From Pseudochrobactrum asaccharolyticum (GTDB lineage: Bacteria > Pseudomonadota > Alphaproteobacteria > Rhizobiales > Rhizobiaceae): a DNA stretch of 64,000 nucleotides. How positions within the stretch are numbered: the first letter of the stretch is position 1; each line of letters starts with the position of its first letter. Made by a program: the position numbers and the translations under genes. This document shows, in pieces, positions 39,539-48,548 of this stretch. The stretch is taken from assembly GCF_003314995.1 (NCBI RefSeq), contig NZ_QNRH01000008.1, positions 62,001 through 126,000 of the forward strand, read 5' to 3'. The notes below the pieces were generated by a model. That model worked only from the letters and a program-made list of their open reading frames with translations, ran no database searches and was not told the origin of the DNA.

Positions 39539-40654
39539 TCAGACGATCCTTTGCTGGGTTTGCGGATCAAAATATACGGCTTTATCAAGATTGAAGGCCA
39601 GCCGTGCTGTTTGACCGGCCTGAATATGCGCGTCCGCCCGCAACCGTGCCACAACCTCTTTGCCACCCAGCTTGGTCACAGCAAAAGTATCAGAACCGGC
39701 AGGCTCCACCACCTCAATATGGCAATCGCCTTCTGCGATCATGCCCGCATTACGATCTGTACCATCCGGGTCGGTCAGAGCCTCCGGCCGGATACCGAAC
39801 ACCACCTGTCTGCCCTTATAAGCAGCAAGCTCGCCATTCGCGCTCACAACCGGCAATTTCAGCGGAGCCGCATCTGGCCGCTCTAATGCAACCTGCAAGC
39901 CATCACCGCCATTTTCAACCGTACCGGTCAGCAAATTCATCGCCGGTGAACCCATAAAATCAGCGACAAACATATTCACCGGCTTGTTGTAAATCTCTGC
40001 CGGTGTCCCGAACTGCTGTAATATCCCGTCTTTGAGGACAGCAATTTTCGTGGCTAGCGTCATCGCTTCAATCTGATCATGGGTCACATAAACGATGGTG
40101 GTTTTCATCCGCTGATGCAGCCGCTTAATCTCGGTACGCATATCCACACGCAGTTTAGCATCCAGATTGGACAACGGCTCATCAAAAAGAAACACCTGCG
40201 GATTACGAACCAGCGCACGCCCCATTGCCACACGCTGACGCTGACCGCCAGAGAGCTGACTTGGCTTGCGATCCAGCAAGTGCCCGATCTGAAGAATGTC
40301 CGCCACTTCACGAATAGCCTTTTCGCGCTCCGGCTTGGGCACACCGCGTACCTCCATACCAAAGGCAATATTACCCGCAACTGTCATATTCGGATAAAGC
40401 GCATAGGACTGAAACACCATTGCAATATCACGTTTTGAAGGTGGCAAGTCCGACACGGATTGTCCGTTAATGGTGATGTCACCGGAGGTAATCGGCTCAA
40501 GTCCGGCAATGGTGCTAAGCAGAGTAGACTTACCGCAACCGGACGGCCCGACCAGTACCAGAAAGCCGCCTTCTTCAATCTCCAGATTAATATCTTTGAG
40601 GATTTCTGTGGCACCGTAGGATTTACGCAGATTGGCGATTTTAAGAAATGACAT
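39539..40654 (-). CDS. Sugar ABC transporter ATP-binding protein (MalK/UgpC/MsmK family)
   Basis: A 371-residue ATPase. Walker A GPSGCGKST (about residues 36-44), Q-loop MVFQSYALYP, signature LSGGQRQRVAMGRAL, Walker B VFLFDEPLSNLD and a C-terminal TOBE regulatory domain (from about 290) are all visible. It powers the adjacent sugar importer. Its ATG follows the permease stop by only 3 bp. Last gene of the SBP-permease-permease-ATPase operon. Confidence 0.93.
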   Translation of the reverse strand: MSFLKIANLRKSYGATEILKDINLEIEEGGFLVLVGPSGCGKSTLLSTIAGLEPITSGDITINGQSVSDLPPSKRDIAMVFQSYALYPNMTVAGNIAFGMEVRGVPKPEREKAIREVADILQIGHLLDRKPSQLSGGQRQRVAMGRALVRNPQVFLFDEPLSNLDAKLRVDMRTEIKRLHQRMKTTIVYVTHDQIEAMTLATKIAVLKDGILQQFGTPAEIYNKPVNMFVADFMGSPAMNLLTGTVENGGDGLQVALERPDAAPLKLPVVSANGELAAYKGRQVVFGIRPEALTDPDGTDRNAGMIAEGDCHIEVVEPAGSDTFAVTKLGGKEVVARLRADAHIQAGQTARLAFNLDKAVYFDPQTQQRIV

Positions 40655-40657
40655 AGA

Positions 40658-41542
40658 TTATCCCTTCACGGCACCGGACATCAGACCACGCACAAAATAG
40701 CGGCCGGAAACAATGTAGACGATGAGCGTTGGCAAGGCGGCGATGATCGCCGCAGCAAAATGAACATTATACTCCTTAACGCCGGTCGATGAGGAGACGA
40801 GATTGTTGAGCGCAACCGTCATCGGCGTGGTTGAAGCACCGGCAAAAGACGCCCCGAACAGGAAATCATTCCAGATATTGGTGAACTGCCAGATCACAGA
40901 GACCACAATAATCGGCCCCGAGGACGGCAGCAGAATACGGGCAAAAATCTGCATAAAACTGGCACCGTCAATCTGTGCCGCGCGCACCAGCTCGGTCGGG
41001 AATGCCTCATAATAATTTCGGAAATACAGTGTCGTAAAACCGATACCATAAACCACATGCACCATTACCAGTCCCCATATGGAACTGGACAGCCCGAGCA
41101 AGCCGAGAATACGCGCCATCGGGATCAGCACAATCTGGAACGGAATAAAGCAGGAGAGCAGCAGCAAACCGAAGAACAGATTTGAGCCGCGAAAGCTCCA
41201 CTTTGTCAGCACATAACCATTCAGCGCGCCAACGATGGTAGAAATCGCCACCGCCGGTACGACCATCAGAATGGAATTAATAAAAAACGGTTTGAGACCG
41301 GTCGGCTGCACACCGATCTGCGCTGTTGACCACGCCGAAAGCCATGGCTCGATCGTCCATTGTTGTGGCAGGTTCAGCATGCCGCCCTGCCGGATTTCTT
41401 CCAGCGGTTTGAAGGAATTCACCACCATCACATAAAGCGGCAGCAGATAATAAACCAGAAAGATCAACAGGATTGAATAGATTAGCGCCCGTGTCAGTCT
41501 CTGGTGCGAGATCGCATTTTGTACATTGGCAGAACCACTCAT
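40658..41542 (-). CDS. Carbohydrate ABC transporter permease (MalG-like)
   Basis: A 294-residue inner-membrane permease with about six helices. The EAA loop is YYEAFPTELVRAAQIDGASF, the coupling motif to the ATPase. LPLYVMVVNSFKPLEEI after helix 1 is typical of MalG/UgpE. The start codon ATG overlaps the stop of the upstream permease by one base (TGATG at 41540-41544), a coupled pair. Confidence 0.93.
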   Translation of the reverse strand: MSGSANVQNAISHQRLTRALIYSILLIFLVYYLLPLYVMVVNSFKPLEEIRQGGMLNLPQQWTIEPWLSAWSTAQIGVQPTGLKPFFINSILMVVPAVAISTIVGALNGYVLTKWSFRGSNLFFGLLLLSCFIPFQIVLIPMARILGLLGLSSSIWGLVMVHVVYGIGFTTLYFRNYYEAFPTELVRAAQIDGASFMQIFARILLPSSGPIIVVSVIWQFTNIWNDFLFGASFAGASTTPMTVALNNLVSSSTGVKEYNVHFAAAIIAALPTLIVYIVSGRYFVRGLMSGAVKG

Positions 41543-42420
41543 CAGCGTTTGCCTCCGCGAATTTCCGAATACAGATAAGGAATAATGATCGAGAAAATCA
41601 TTGCCAGCATGATAATCGCCGATGATGCACCAATGCCCATCTGGTTACGGGTAAAAGTATAGGAATACATGAAGGTTGCCGGAACTTCAGTCGCCTGCCC
41701 CGGCCCGCCGCCGGTCAGCGCCACCACAAGATCATAGGCCTTGATCGCAAGATGCGCGAGCACCACAAAGGCTGACAGAAAAACCGGCCGCATCATCGGA
41801 ATAATAATCCGGCGATAGGTGGTAAAAGGTGAAGCTCCGTCAATTTGTGCGGCTTTGATGATCTCATTATCAACACCGCGCAGCCCTGCCAAAAACATCG
41901 CCATGATAAAGCCGGACGACTGCCAGACGGCGGCCAGCACCACACAATAAATCGCGTAATTGCGATCTTTAATCCAGTTGAACTGAAAACTCTCCCAGCC
42001 CCATAAATGCATGGTATTTTCAAGCCCGATACCCGGATCAAGAAACCACTTCCATGCTGTGCCCGTAACGATAAAAGACAGTGCCATCGGATAAAGATAA
42101 ATCGGGCGCAAAAAACCTTCACCGCGAATTTTCTGATCCAGCAAAATCGCCAGTCCGAGCCCCAGCACTGAACAAATAATAATATAGAGCGATGCGAAGA
42201 TCGCCAGATTGGTTATGGCGCGCCACCAATGCGGCAAAGCCCAGAGTTTGGAGTAATTTTCCAAGCCGACAAAATTATAAGACGGCAACATTTTGCTGTC
42301 TGTCAGCGACAGCAAACCCGTATAGGCAATAAAACCATATACAAAAATCAGAATGATGAAAAAGCTGGGTGCCACAACAAGTTTGGGCAACAGCTCCTGC
42401 AATCGGCTGCGACTATTCAT
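41542..42420 (-). CDS. Carbohydrate ABC transporter permease (MalF-like)
   Basis: A 292-residue permease, six helices, with the EAA loop DNEIIKAAQIDGASPFTTYR. VALTGGGPGQATEVPATFMY is typical of the MalF/UgpA-type partner. I take the ATG at 42420 (MNSRSRLQELLPK); a TTG six bases upstream is the listed alternative. It lies 206 bp after the binding-protein gene, with a hairpin between them. Confidence 0.92.
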   Translation of the reverse strand: MNSRSRLQELLPKLVVAPSFFIILIFVYGFIAYTGLLSLTDSKMLPSYNFVGLENYSKLWALPHWWRAITNLAIFASLYIIICSVLGLGLAILLDQKIRGEGFLRPIYLYPMALSFIVTGTAWKWFLDPGIGLENTMHLWGWESFQFNWIKDRNYAIYCVVLAAVWQSSGFIMAMFLAGLRGVDNEIIKAAQIDGASPFTTYRRIIIPMMRPVFLSAFVVLAHLAIKAYDLVVALTGGGPGQATEVPATFMYSYTFTRNQMGIGASSAIIMLAMIFSIIIPYLYSEIRGGKR

Positions 42421-42583
42421 GGTCAATCACCACGCTTGGTATCTGCCCCGCTTTGATCGGCACGGCACATCAAAAATAAAACTAAAATGCTCTTTGGTTT
42501 TTACGTATGACGCTCAAAATCGATGTTCGTTTTTAAGTGCCCTGCAGTAAAATAAATGTCAGCTGCCTCCGTCAGACAGCAGA

Positions 42584-42616
42584 GAACGGAGGCCGCCACT
42601 GAGGCAGCCTCCGGTT
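42584..42616 (-). terminator. Intercistronic hairpin between sugar-binding protein and permease genes
   Basis: CGGAGGCTGCC / GGCGGCCTCCG stem with a 5-base loop on the minus strand, just past the binding-protein stop and without a full T-run. Such hairpins commonly stabilise or attenuate to give more binding protein than permease. Confidence 0.7.
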
Positions 42617-42626
42617 TTGCAATAAA

Positions 42627-43868
42627 TTATTGAGCGGCGGCCACCGCAGCAACGAGTTCCTGCGTAGCTTCTTCCGATGACAGTTCACCATTGAACTGGC
42701 GGGTAATCACGTCAAAGAATGCATTCTTCACAGATGCCGGACTTGCATAGCCATGTGCCATGGAACCAAACATGGTGCCCTTGCCGCTGGCTTCTTTGAC
42801 ATCGGCAATCGCTTTCTTGCCACAAGCATCGAAAGCAGCATCAGACACATCTGTACGTGCCGGAGCAGAGCCTTTGACCACATTAAAAGCCGACTGGAAT
42901 TCAGGATTTTCAATCGCTGAAGCAATCGCCATCTGCGCTTTTACCTTATCCTCGGAGACCTTGAACATTGCGAACAGATCAGAGTTAAAGGTAATTGCTC
43001 CTTGTGTTTCAGGATAACGGATACAGACAAAATCCTCGCCCGGCTTTTTACCGGCTTTGACGAATTCGCCTTTCGCCCAGTCGCCCATGAATTGCAGACC
43101 GGCCTTGTTTTCAATGACCATGGCCGATGCCAGATTCCAGTCACGACCGGAAAAATTATCATCAACATAGGTGCGCAGCTTGGTCATACGATCGAAAACC
43201 TGTTTCATCGTATCGCTGCCAAGGGCTTCCGGATCGAGATCGATCATAGCCTTTTTGTAGAAATCAGTCCCGAAAGACAGCACCACAGCCTCAAAAAGCG
43301 TACCATCCTGCCATGGCTGGCCACCATGTGCGACCGGTGTAATACCCTGTTCTTTAAATTTATCGAGAAGGGCAATCAGTTCTTCCCAATTGGTCGGCTC
43401 TTTGCCACCGGCTTTATCAAGTGCGGCTTTGTTGATCCACATCCAGTTGGTGGAGTGAATATTGACCGGCGCACCGATCCAGTGCCCGTCATATTTGGCA
43501 AATGCCTGCAAAGGTGCCGGAATAACTTTGTCCCAGCCTTCTTTATTGGCAACTTCATCCAGATTACCGAGCGCGCCCTGCTTTGCCCAGTCCAGCGCAT
43601 CATAACCAAGCATCTGCACAGCAGTCGGGGCGTTACCGGCAGTCACACGGGCACGCAACACGGTCATCGCTTCAACGCCGCTACCACCTGCGACCGGCAT
43701 ATCCGTCCAGCCGATGCCCTGCTTTTCGAGATCTTTCTTCAGCACTTCAAGCGCTGCGGCCTCACCGCCTGCAGTCCACCAGTGCAGAACTTCCACATTT
43801 TCCGCAGCTTGCGCCGCACCTGCCATTAAACCCAAAGCCATTGCTGTTGTTGTCATGAACTTGCGCAT
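42627..43868 (-). CDS. Sugar ABC transporter substrate-binding protein (glucose/mannose-type)
   Basis: A 413-residue periplasmic binding protein (SBP family 1). The signal peptide is about 1-21 ([16 protein letters not shown]), then [16 protein letters not shown], and [19 protein letters not shown], features shared with glucose/mannose-binding proteins of proteobacterial gts-type importers. GGGAGGA precedes the ATG at 43868. First gene of a complete four-gene importer; sugar specificity is inferred only from resemblance. Confidence 0.9.
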   Translation of the reverse strand: MRKFMTTTAMALGLMAGAAQAAENVEVLHWWTAGGEAAALEVLKKDLEKQGIGWTDMPVAGGSGVEAMTVLRARVTAGNAPTAVQMLGYDALDWAKQGALGNLDEVANKEGWDKVIPAPLQAFAKYDGHWIGAPVNIHSTNWMWINKAALDKAGGKEPTNWEELIALLDKFKEQGITPVAHGGQPWQDGTLFEAVVLSFGTDFYKKAMIDLDPEALGSDTMKQVFDRMTKLRTYVDDNFSGRDWNLASAMVIENKAGLQFMGDWAKGEFVKAGKKPGEDFVCIRYPETQGAITFNSDLFAMFKVSEDKVKAQMAIASAIENPEFQSAFNVVKGSAPARTDVSDAAFDACGKKAIADVKEASGKGTMFGSMAHGYASPASVKNAFFDVITRQFNGELSSEEATQELVAAVAAAQ

Positions 43869-44258
43869 CGTATTCCTCCCGTTTGCAAGTTATCAGCAGC
43901 GGAACCCTCCCGCTTGGTCATTACAGCTGCCCTCACCGGACAGTATAGAAACTGGCATGCTTTTGATCCGGCGCTTCGCCTGCGATCACTCCTCAACCGG
44001 AATAGGACGTTACAAAATTGCGTTCGTCAAGCATGCTCACATAAAATTCAAATCGATTAAATATTACAACATTCTTTCATGTAGCTATAAATTACTGTCA
44101 TAAAATAAGTGTATCCGGCATCCCGTATCCTTTTTAACGATTACAATTCGTTCTCAATGCCGGATTCCGCCGTCGGCCTGAATTGACCCCACCTTTAAAA
44201 CGGCTATAAAGGCCGTTTTCTCAAAAGCCCACATGCGCAGATACAAGGATTTGAAACA
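43869..44258. other. 390-bp divergent promoter region
   Basis: Between the sugar-importer operon and the Hsp70-like gene. No gene is seen. A possible minus-strand -35 element TTGACG is at about 44024-44029; the -10 is not clear. A small palindrome GCATGC lies beside it. Confidence 0.4.
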
Positions 44259-45578
44259 ATGACTGCGGGAAATAACGCCCCCTCGGAGACGATAACCCTT
44301 GGCCTCGATTTTGGTACAACCAATACAGTTATTGCCGTGGCTGACGGCAATGGTATTGCCGAGGTTATGACCTTCCCGAAAGATGACGCCATTGTTTCGG
44401 CCTATCGTTCGGTACTGTGTTTCTGGCAGGATGGCAATAAAGGGCATCGCAATGTCGAGAGCGGTCCCTGGGCGATGGATCGCTTTATCGCCGATCCGCA
44501 TAATTGCCGTTTTTTGCAGTCTTTTAAATCCTTTGCCGCCAGCAAATCCTTCACCGATACACCGGTATATGGCAAACGCTTTAAATTCGAAGATCTGCTG
44601 CGTACATTTCTGGAAACTCTGGCGGAGCGTCTTGGTGACCGCCTGCCCGCGCGTGGCAATAAAGTCATTGTCGGTCGTCCTGTCATCTTCGCCGGTCATA
44701 ATCCGGATGAAGCACTGGCTATGGCACGCTACGAAAAAGCACTGCGCGACTTCGGCTTCACCGATATTCATTATGTGTATGAGCCAGTGGCTGCAGCCTA
44801 TTTCTATGCACAAAAACTGACGCAGTCCTCAACCGTGCTGGTTGCCGACTTTGGCGGCGGTACGAGCGACTTTTCGATTGTGAATTTTGAAGTCGGCGCA
44901 GATGGCCTGACCTCAACACCGCTCAGTCAGGTAGGTCTCGGCATTGCGGGCGATACTTTCGATTACCGCATCATTGATAATGTGGTTTCGCCAAAACTCG
45001 GCAAGAAGAGCAATTACAAATCCTTCGGCAAAGTTCTGCAAATTCCGAACCATTATTTTGCGAATTTTGCCCGCTGGAACACCCTGTTCCTGATGAATAC
45101 CCCGTCAACATTGCGGGAACTGCATGAGCTCGCCTCACAGGCAGAACAGCCGGAAGTGCTCGAACATTTCATCGAAATGATTGAAGGTGATTACGGCTTT
45201 GAGCTGTATCGCGTTGTTTCCGACGTTAAAGCTGGTCTCTCCTCTGCCCAGACTTCAGAGCTCACATTCAAGGCAGAAAATTTCAAAATCGAAGCACAGA
45301 TTAAGCGCTCAGACTTTGAAAGCTGGATTGCGGAAGACATGCAGGCAATCTCGACCTGCGTTGATAATGCCGTGCAGAATGCCGGACTGAGCGATAAAGA
45401 TATTGACCGCGTGTTTTTGACCGGCGGTACATCGTTTGTACCGGCAATCAAAACCTTGTTCTCGGAACAGTTTGAACATGCGCATGTGTCGAGCAGCAAT
45501 CAATTTGACTCCATCGCGACAGGTTTGGCCTTGATTGGTCAGAGCAATGATATTGAGCGCTGGTCGGTCAAATTCTGA
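44259..45578 (+). CDS. Hsp70-family ATPase, YegD-like
   Basis: A 439-residue protein with the actin/Hsp70 ATPase fold: phosphate-1 loop LGLDFGTTNTVIAVAD, connecting and phosphate-2 motif VLVADFGGGTSDFSIV (about residues 196-211) and adenosine motif VFLTGGTSFVPAIK. It lacks a recognisable C-terminal substrate-binding domain and lid, like E. coli YegD, a Hsp70 relative of unknown client. ATG at 44259. Its stop codon touches the perfect FNR-type box that precedes the next genes. Confidence 0.88.
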   Translation: MTAGNNAPSETITLGLDFGTTNTVIAVADGNGIAEVMTFPKDDAIVSAYRSVLCFWQDGNKGHRNVESGPWAMDRFIADPHNCRFLQSFKSFAASKSFTDTPVYGKRFKFEDLLRTFLETLAERLGDRLPARGNKVIVGRPVIFAGHNPDEALAMARYEKALRDFGFTDIHYVYEPVAAAYFYAQKLTQSSTVLVADFGGGTSDFSIVNFEVGADGLTSTPLSQVGLGIAGDTFDYRIIDNVVSPKLGKKSNYKSFGKVLQIPNHYFANFARWNTLFLMNTPSTLRELHELASQAEQPEVLEHFIEMIEGDYGFELYRVVSDVKAGLSSAQTSELTFKAENFKIEAQIKRSDFESWIAEDMQAISTCVDNAVQNAGLSDKDIDRVFLTGGTSFVPAIKTLFSEQFEHAHVSSSNQFDSIATGLALIGQSNDIERWSVKF

Positions 45579-45593
45579 TTGATCCTGATCAAT
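45578..45593 (+). promoter_or_regulatory. Perfect FNR/FixK-type box (site 1)
   Basis: ATTGATCCTGATCAAT contains TTGAT-N4-ATCAA with no mismatch. It lies 57 bases before the DUF465 start codon and directly after the Hsp70-like stop. FNR, FnrN and FixK-type Crp-family activators bind this sequence under low oxygen. The same 14-mer recurs at 47880. Function is inferred from sequence only. Confidence 0.8.
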
Positions 45594-45649
45594 GTCGGCC
45601 ACTGAGACTCATGCGAAGCTCCTTTCAACAAAATAAGGAAGGAAACAGC

Positions 45650-45892
45650 ATGTCCAATACACCGCATACACTTGGTGAAGAATTTCCGGGTCAGCTGGAG
45701 CGCATCCATGCTCTGAAAGCAGCTGATCCGCGTTTTGCCAAAGTGCTTGAAGAATATGACGACGTGAATGACCAGATTCACCGCGCAGAGACAAAAATTG
45801 AGCCGACAAGTCAGGACAATGAAACAGATCTTCGCAAACGTCGTCTTGTCCTGAAAGACGAAATCGAAAAAGCACTCAATCAGGCTGCGTAA
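45650..45892 (+). CDS. YdcH-family (DUF465) small protein
   Basis: An 80-residue helical protein of the DUF465/YdcH family: HTLGEEFPGQLERIHALKAA, then DPRFAKVLEEYDDVNDQIHR and LRKRRLVLKDEIEKAL. It is predicted to form an antiparallel coiled-coil; function unknown. AAGGAAGGAA precedes the ATG at 45650, while upstream in-frame codons lack a site. It follows FNR-type box 1 and precedes atpB by 163 bp, so both may be oxygen-regulated. Confidence 0.85.
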   Translation: MSNTPHTLGEEFPGQLERIHALKAADPRFAKVLEEYDDVNDQIHRAETKIEPTSQDNETDLRKRRLVLKDEIEKALNQAA

Positions 45893-46055
45893 AACAGCCT
45901 GAAAAGACAAAAAAGTCTTTTTCGGGATTAAAGGAACAGAGGTCTTATCACGAGGCTTCTGTTTTTTTATGCGGCAAGATATTGGCCTTGCAGTGGCACA
46001 GAGGACGCGAATCGCTCTATCGTTCGATACGCTCATCGAACAGGGAGACGATCTC

Positions 46056-46805
46056 ATGGCCGGACCAATCGCACAGTTTGAAATCAAACCGATTGCAAAT
46101 TTGGGTGAAGTCGGCGGTATGCAGATCGCTTTTACGAACTCTGCCCTGTTCATGCTTATCGCAACCGTCGGTGCCGGTCTCTACCTGTTTCTGTCGGCAC
46201 GCGGCAGAACACTGATCCCGGGACGCTGGCAATCCACAGCTGAAATTCTCTATGAATTTGTGTTTTCTACTCTGCGCGATAATACGGGAGAAGAAGGCAG
46301 ACGCTTCTTCCCGCTGGTCTTCTCACTATTCATGTTCATTCTTACAGCAAATTTGCTGGGCATGTTCCCCTATGCCTTCACGGTCACAGCGCATATTATT
46401 GTGACATTCGGTCTGGCACTAACCGTCTTTCTGACCGTTACCCTCTACGGCCTGATGCGCAACGGTACGAGCTTCTTCCGTCTGTTCATGCCTTCCGGTG
46501 TGCCACTGGTCCTTGCACCGATCATTGTCCCCATTGAGTTGATGTCTTATTTCTCACGGCCTGTCAGTCATTCTGTGCGTCTTTTCGCGGTTATGCTGGC
46601 CGGACATATTACATTGAAGGTCTTTGCCGGATTTGTTGCCTCTCTGGCAGGGCTTGGAACCTTAGGCATTGTCAGCTCTGTTTTGCCGCTCGCCATGACA
46701 GTCGGCATCACCGCACTTGAATTTTTGATGGCCATAATTCAGGCCTATGTGTTCACAATGCTGACCTGCATGTATCTCAATGATGCCCTGCACCCGGCCC
46801 ATTAA
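46056..46805 (+). CDS. atpB: F0 ATP synthase subunit a, isolated copy
   Basis: A 249-residue subunit a, normal alphaproteobacterial length, with five to six helices. The essential Arg is kept in [20 protein letters not shown] (R175), as is Gln in [15 protein letters not shown]. The residue four after the Arg, normally Asn (E. coli N214), is Val (V179). The ATG at 46056 has GGGAGACGA upstream. No atpI, atpE or atpF accompanies it: upstream is DUF465 and downstream an EF-hand gene. In Hyphomicrobiales the main copy lies in an atpI-B-E-F-F' cluster, so this is probably a second, diverged copy, possibly expressed at low oxygen (box at 45579). Confidence 0.92.
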   Translation: MAGPIAQFEIKPIANLGEVGGMQIAFTNSALFMLIATVGAGLYLFLSARGRTLIPGRWQSTAEILYEFVFSTLRDNTGEEGRRFFPLVFSLFMFILTANLLGMFPYAFTVTAHIIVTFGLALTVFLTVTLYGLMRNGTSFFRLFMPSGVPLVLAPIIVPIELMSYFSRPVSHSVRLFAVMLAGHITLKVFAGFVASLAGLGTLGIVSSVLPLAMTVGITALEFLMAIIQAYVFTMLTCMYLNDALHPAH

Positions 46806-47027
46806 TGGCCTGCAAAGCGCATTCCGTACAAATAAAAAATCCGGAATGCGCAGGAATTTCACCACAAGTCATTGCATTCTATAACACTTTCAAAAACATG
46901 AATAACTTCATGCATAACATTACGAATTTGTAATTAGACATTCCATATTGATCCCACATTGCTGGTCAATATTACTCCGCATGCCATCCCAAGGCTTAGT
47001 GTAACGCATGACGGAGTTATTATAACT

Positions 47028-47495
47028 ATGAATACGAAAACAATCATTCTCGCACTCGTTGCTTCCTCAGTTCTTGCAGCACCAGTCTTAGCGCAAGAAA
47101 AAACAGAAAAGAATGTTGAGCAAACTGCGCAGCATACATCAGGCCACCGTGATCGTGGTCCGATTGATCTGGAAAAATTCACCCGTATGGAGGAATTGAA
47201 AGCCGCTGACACCAATAAGGATGGCATTCTCTCCCGTGAAGAAATTGAAGCCCATGCGCAGAAAATGATGGTCAAGCGTGCAGCAGACCGGATGGAGCGC
47301 CGTCTTGATGTGAATGGTGACGGCAAAATTTCGCTCGAAGCCATTGAGAAACACCGTACTGCCCGTTTTGCCGAACTTGACAAAAACAAAGACGGCAAGC
47401 TCGATCGCAGTGAGCTGAAAGCAGGGAAACACCACGGCAAAGGTGAGCAGCGCCATAAAAGCAGAGACCACGGCAAGCACACACCAGCTGAATAA
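47028..47495 (+). CDS. Secreted EF-hand calcium-binding protein
   Basis: A 155-residue precursor with a signal peptide (about 1-22, cleaved after VLA). Three canonical EF-hand loops are visible: DTNKDGILSREE, DVNGDGKISLEA and DKNKDGKLDRSE, each with Asp/Asn at positions 1, 3 and 5 and a terminal Glu/Ala; the second has Ala at position 12, so it may bind weakly. The C-terminus is basic and His-rich. The ATG at 47028 has ACGGAG upstream. Role unknown. Confidence 0.88.
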   Translation: MNTKTIILALVASSVLAAPVLAQEKTEKNVEQTAQHTSGHRDRGPIDLEKFTRMEELKAADTNKDGILSREEIEAHAQKMMVKRAADRMERRLDVNGDGKISLEAIEKHRTARFAELDKNKDGKLDRSELKAGKHHGKGEQRHKSRDHGKHTPAE

Positions 47496-47504
47496 CCATC
47501 CAGC

Positions 47505-47540
47505 AAAAATAAGCCCGGCGAAAATGCCGGGTTTATTTGT
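47505..47540 (+). terminator. Intrinsic terminator
   Basis: Stem AAATAAGCCCGGC / GCCGGGTTTATTT with a 6-base loop, just after the EF-hand gene. Confidence 0.9.
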
Positions 47541-47637
47541 TTAAAGAACATTCTTTCGGCATGTTTAAATTTTAAAAGTATAAATTCATTGCTTTATTCA
47601 AATTTTAGTACAAGATTATATAAACGGGAGAGATAAC

Positions 47638-47862
47638 ATGCCTTTCCATAAGTCAGATTATCTTGGGATCTATAAACCTGAACAGTTAAATACGCTTCAG
47701 GCTGCATATAATGAAACATGCGAAATTCTGGGACATTGTCCGACAACTGACGAGAATAAAAACCAGTTGGCGCGCACAGTTATCCGGATTTATGAAAGCG
47801 GCATTCAGGATCCGCACGAGATAGCCAGTCTTATCTTGCAGATCGAAAATTTACGTCCATAG
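47638..47862 (+). CDS. Small conserved protein of unknown function
   Basis: A 74-residue soluble helical protein (YKPEQLNTLQAAYNETCEIL, then ARTVIRIYESGIQDPHEIAS). Similar short proteins are present in other Hyphomicrobiales, but I know no function. ACGGGAGAGA precedes the ATG at 47638. It lies just upstream of FNR-type box 2 and its terminus is 18 bp from it. Confidence 0.75.
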   Translation: MPFHKSDYLGIYKPEQLNTLQAAYNETCEILGHCPTTDENKNQLARTVIRIYESGIQDPHEIASLILQIENLRP

Positions 47863-47879
47863 CGCATTTCACAATCAGG

Positions 47880-47893
47880 TTGATCCTGATCAA
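47880..47893 (+). promoter_or_regulatory. Perfect FNR/FixK-type box (site 2)
   Basis: TTGATCCTGATCAA, identical to site 1 over all 14 bases and extending to a shared following TG. It lies 185 bp before the start of the first two-helix membrane protein gene. Function inferred. Confidence 0.78.
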
Positions 47894-48078
47894 TGCACGA
47901 ACAGACAGCACAGACTAAATTACAGACTGCAAGCATTGAAATGAACAGCGCTTCGGAAATACCCGTCTATGCAGAAATGTTCGTGTGCGACGGCCATATC
48001 TGCCATCCCTTTACGAAGCCGCAGACTATCTACAGAGGCACAAGGTTTTCACTTCAGGAAAACCATTCGGAGGGACGA

Positions 48079-48282
48079 ATGTCTACAAATTTCCATCTGG
48101 CATCGATGATCGGCTCGATTGCATTTATTGTTCTCGTCGGCTGCGGCTTTATTGTTGTTCTGACAGTGCCTGCTCTGGCACATAAGCCAATCTATCCTAT
48201 GCTGACTGTCGTCGGCGTCGCTTTGGTCGTTACACCGATTATTGGCTGGTATGTTGCTACGCGTATGCAGCAACTTCGGTAG
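48079..48282 (+). CDS. Small two-helix membrane protein, paralog 1
   Basis: A 67-residue protein with two helices (about residues 8-30 and 38-60; FIVVLTVPALAHKPIYP between). The ATG at 48079 is chosen because CGGAGGGACGA precedes it. The frame remains open 62 codons upstream to the FNR box but that part lacks a ribosome binding site and would overlap the box. It is homologous to the next gene (VLTxPxLA, VxTPxIxWxxAxRM), and both are of unknown function. Confidence 0.8.
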   Translation: MSTNFHLASMIGSIAFIVLVGCGFIVVLTVPALAHKPIYPMLTVVGVALVVTPIIGWYVATRMQQLR

Positions 48283-48313
48283 ACAAGACAGTGTCACCTC
48301 AGTTTCTGAGTTT

Positions 48314-48348
48314 CATCCCCGAAAGCAGGCTCTGTTTTCGGGGATATT
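48314..48348 (+). terminator. Intrinsic terminator
   Basis: Stem ATCCCCGAAA / TTTCGGGGAT with an 11-base loop, followed by ATTTATATT, between the two small membrane protein genes. Confidence 0.85.
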
Positions 48349-48548
48349 TATATTCTGTGTGCCAAGTGGCAAAAAGTGTCACAGTCAATTTAAAGAGAGA
48401 GTATTAGGCGCTGCTTGAAATAATAGCGGTCTGCTGAAATAGTTTCTTTATCCCGATGCTGCTCCGTGAGTCTTGTGCACGGCAATATCAACGGAACCAA
48501 ATCATATCCGGTCGCGTTGATAAGAAAGAGCATAAGGGAGGCAAATGA

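Noticed and set aside
43002-43829. 275-codon plus-strand frame opposite the sugar-binding protein gene
   Set aside because: Antisense shadow of a confident gene, no ribosome binding site or family resemblance.
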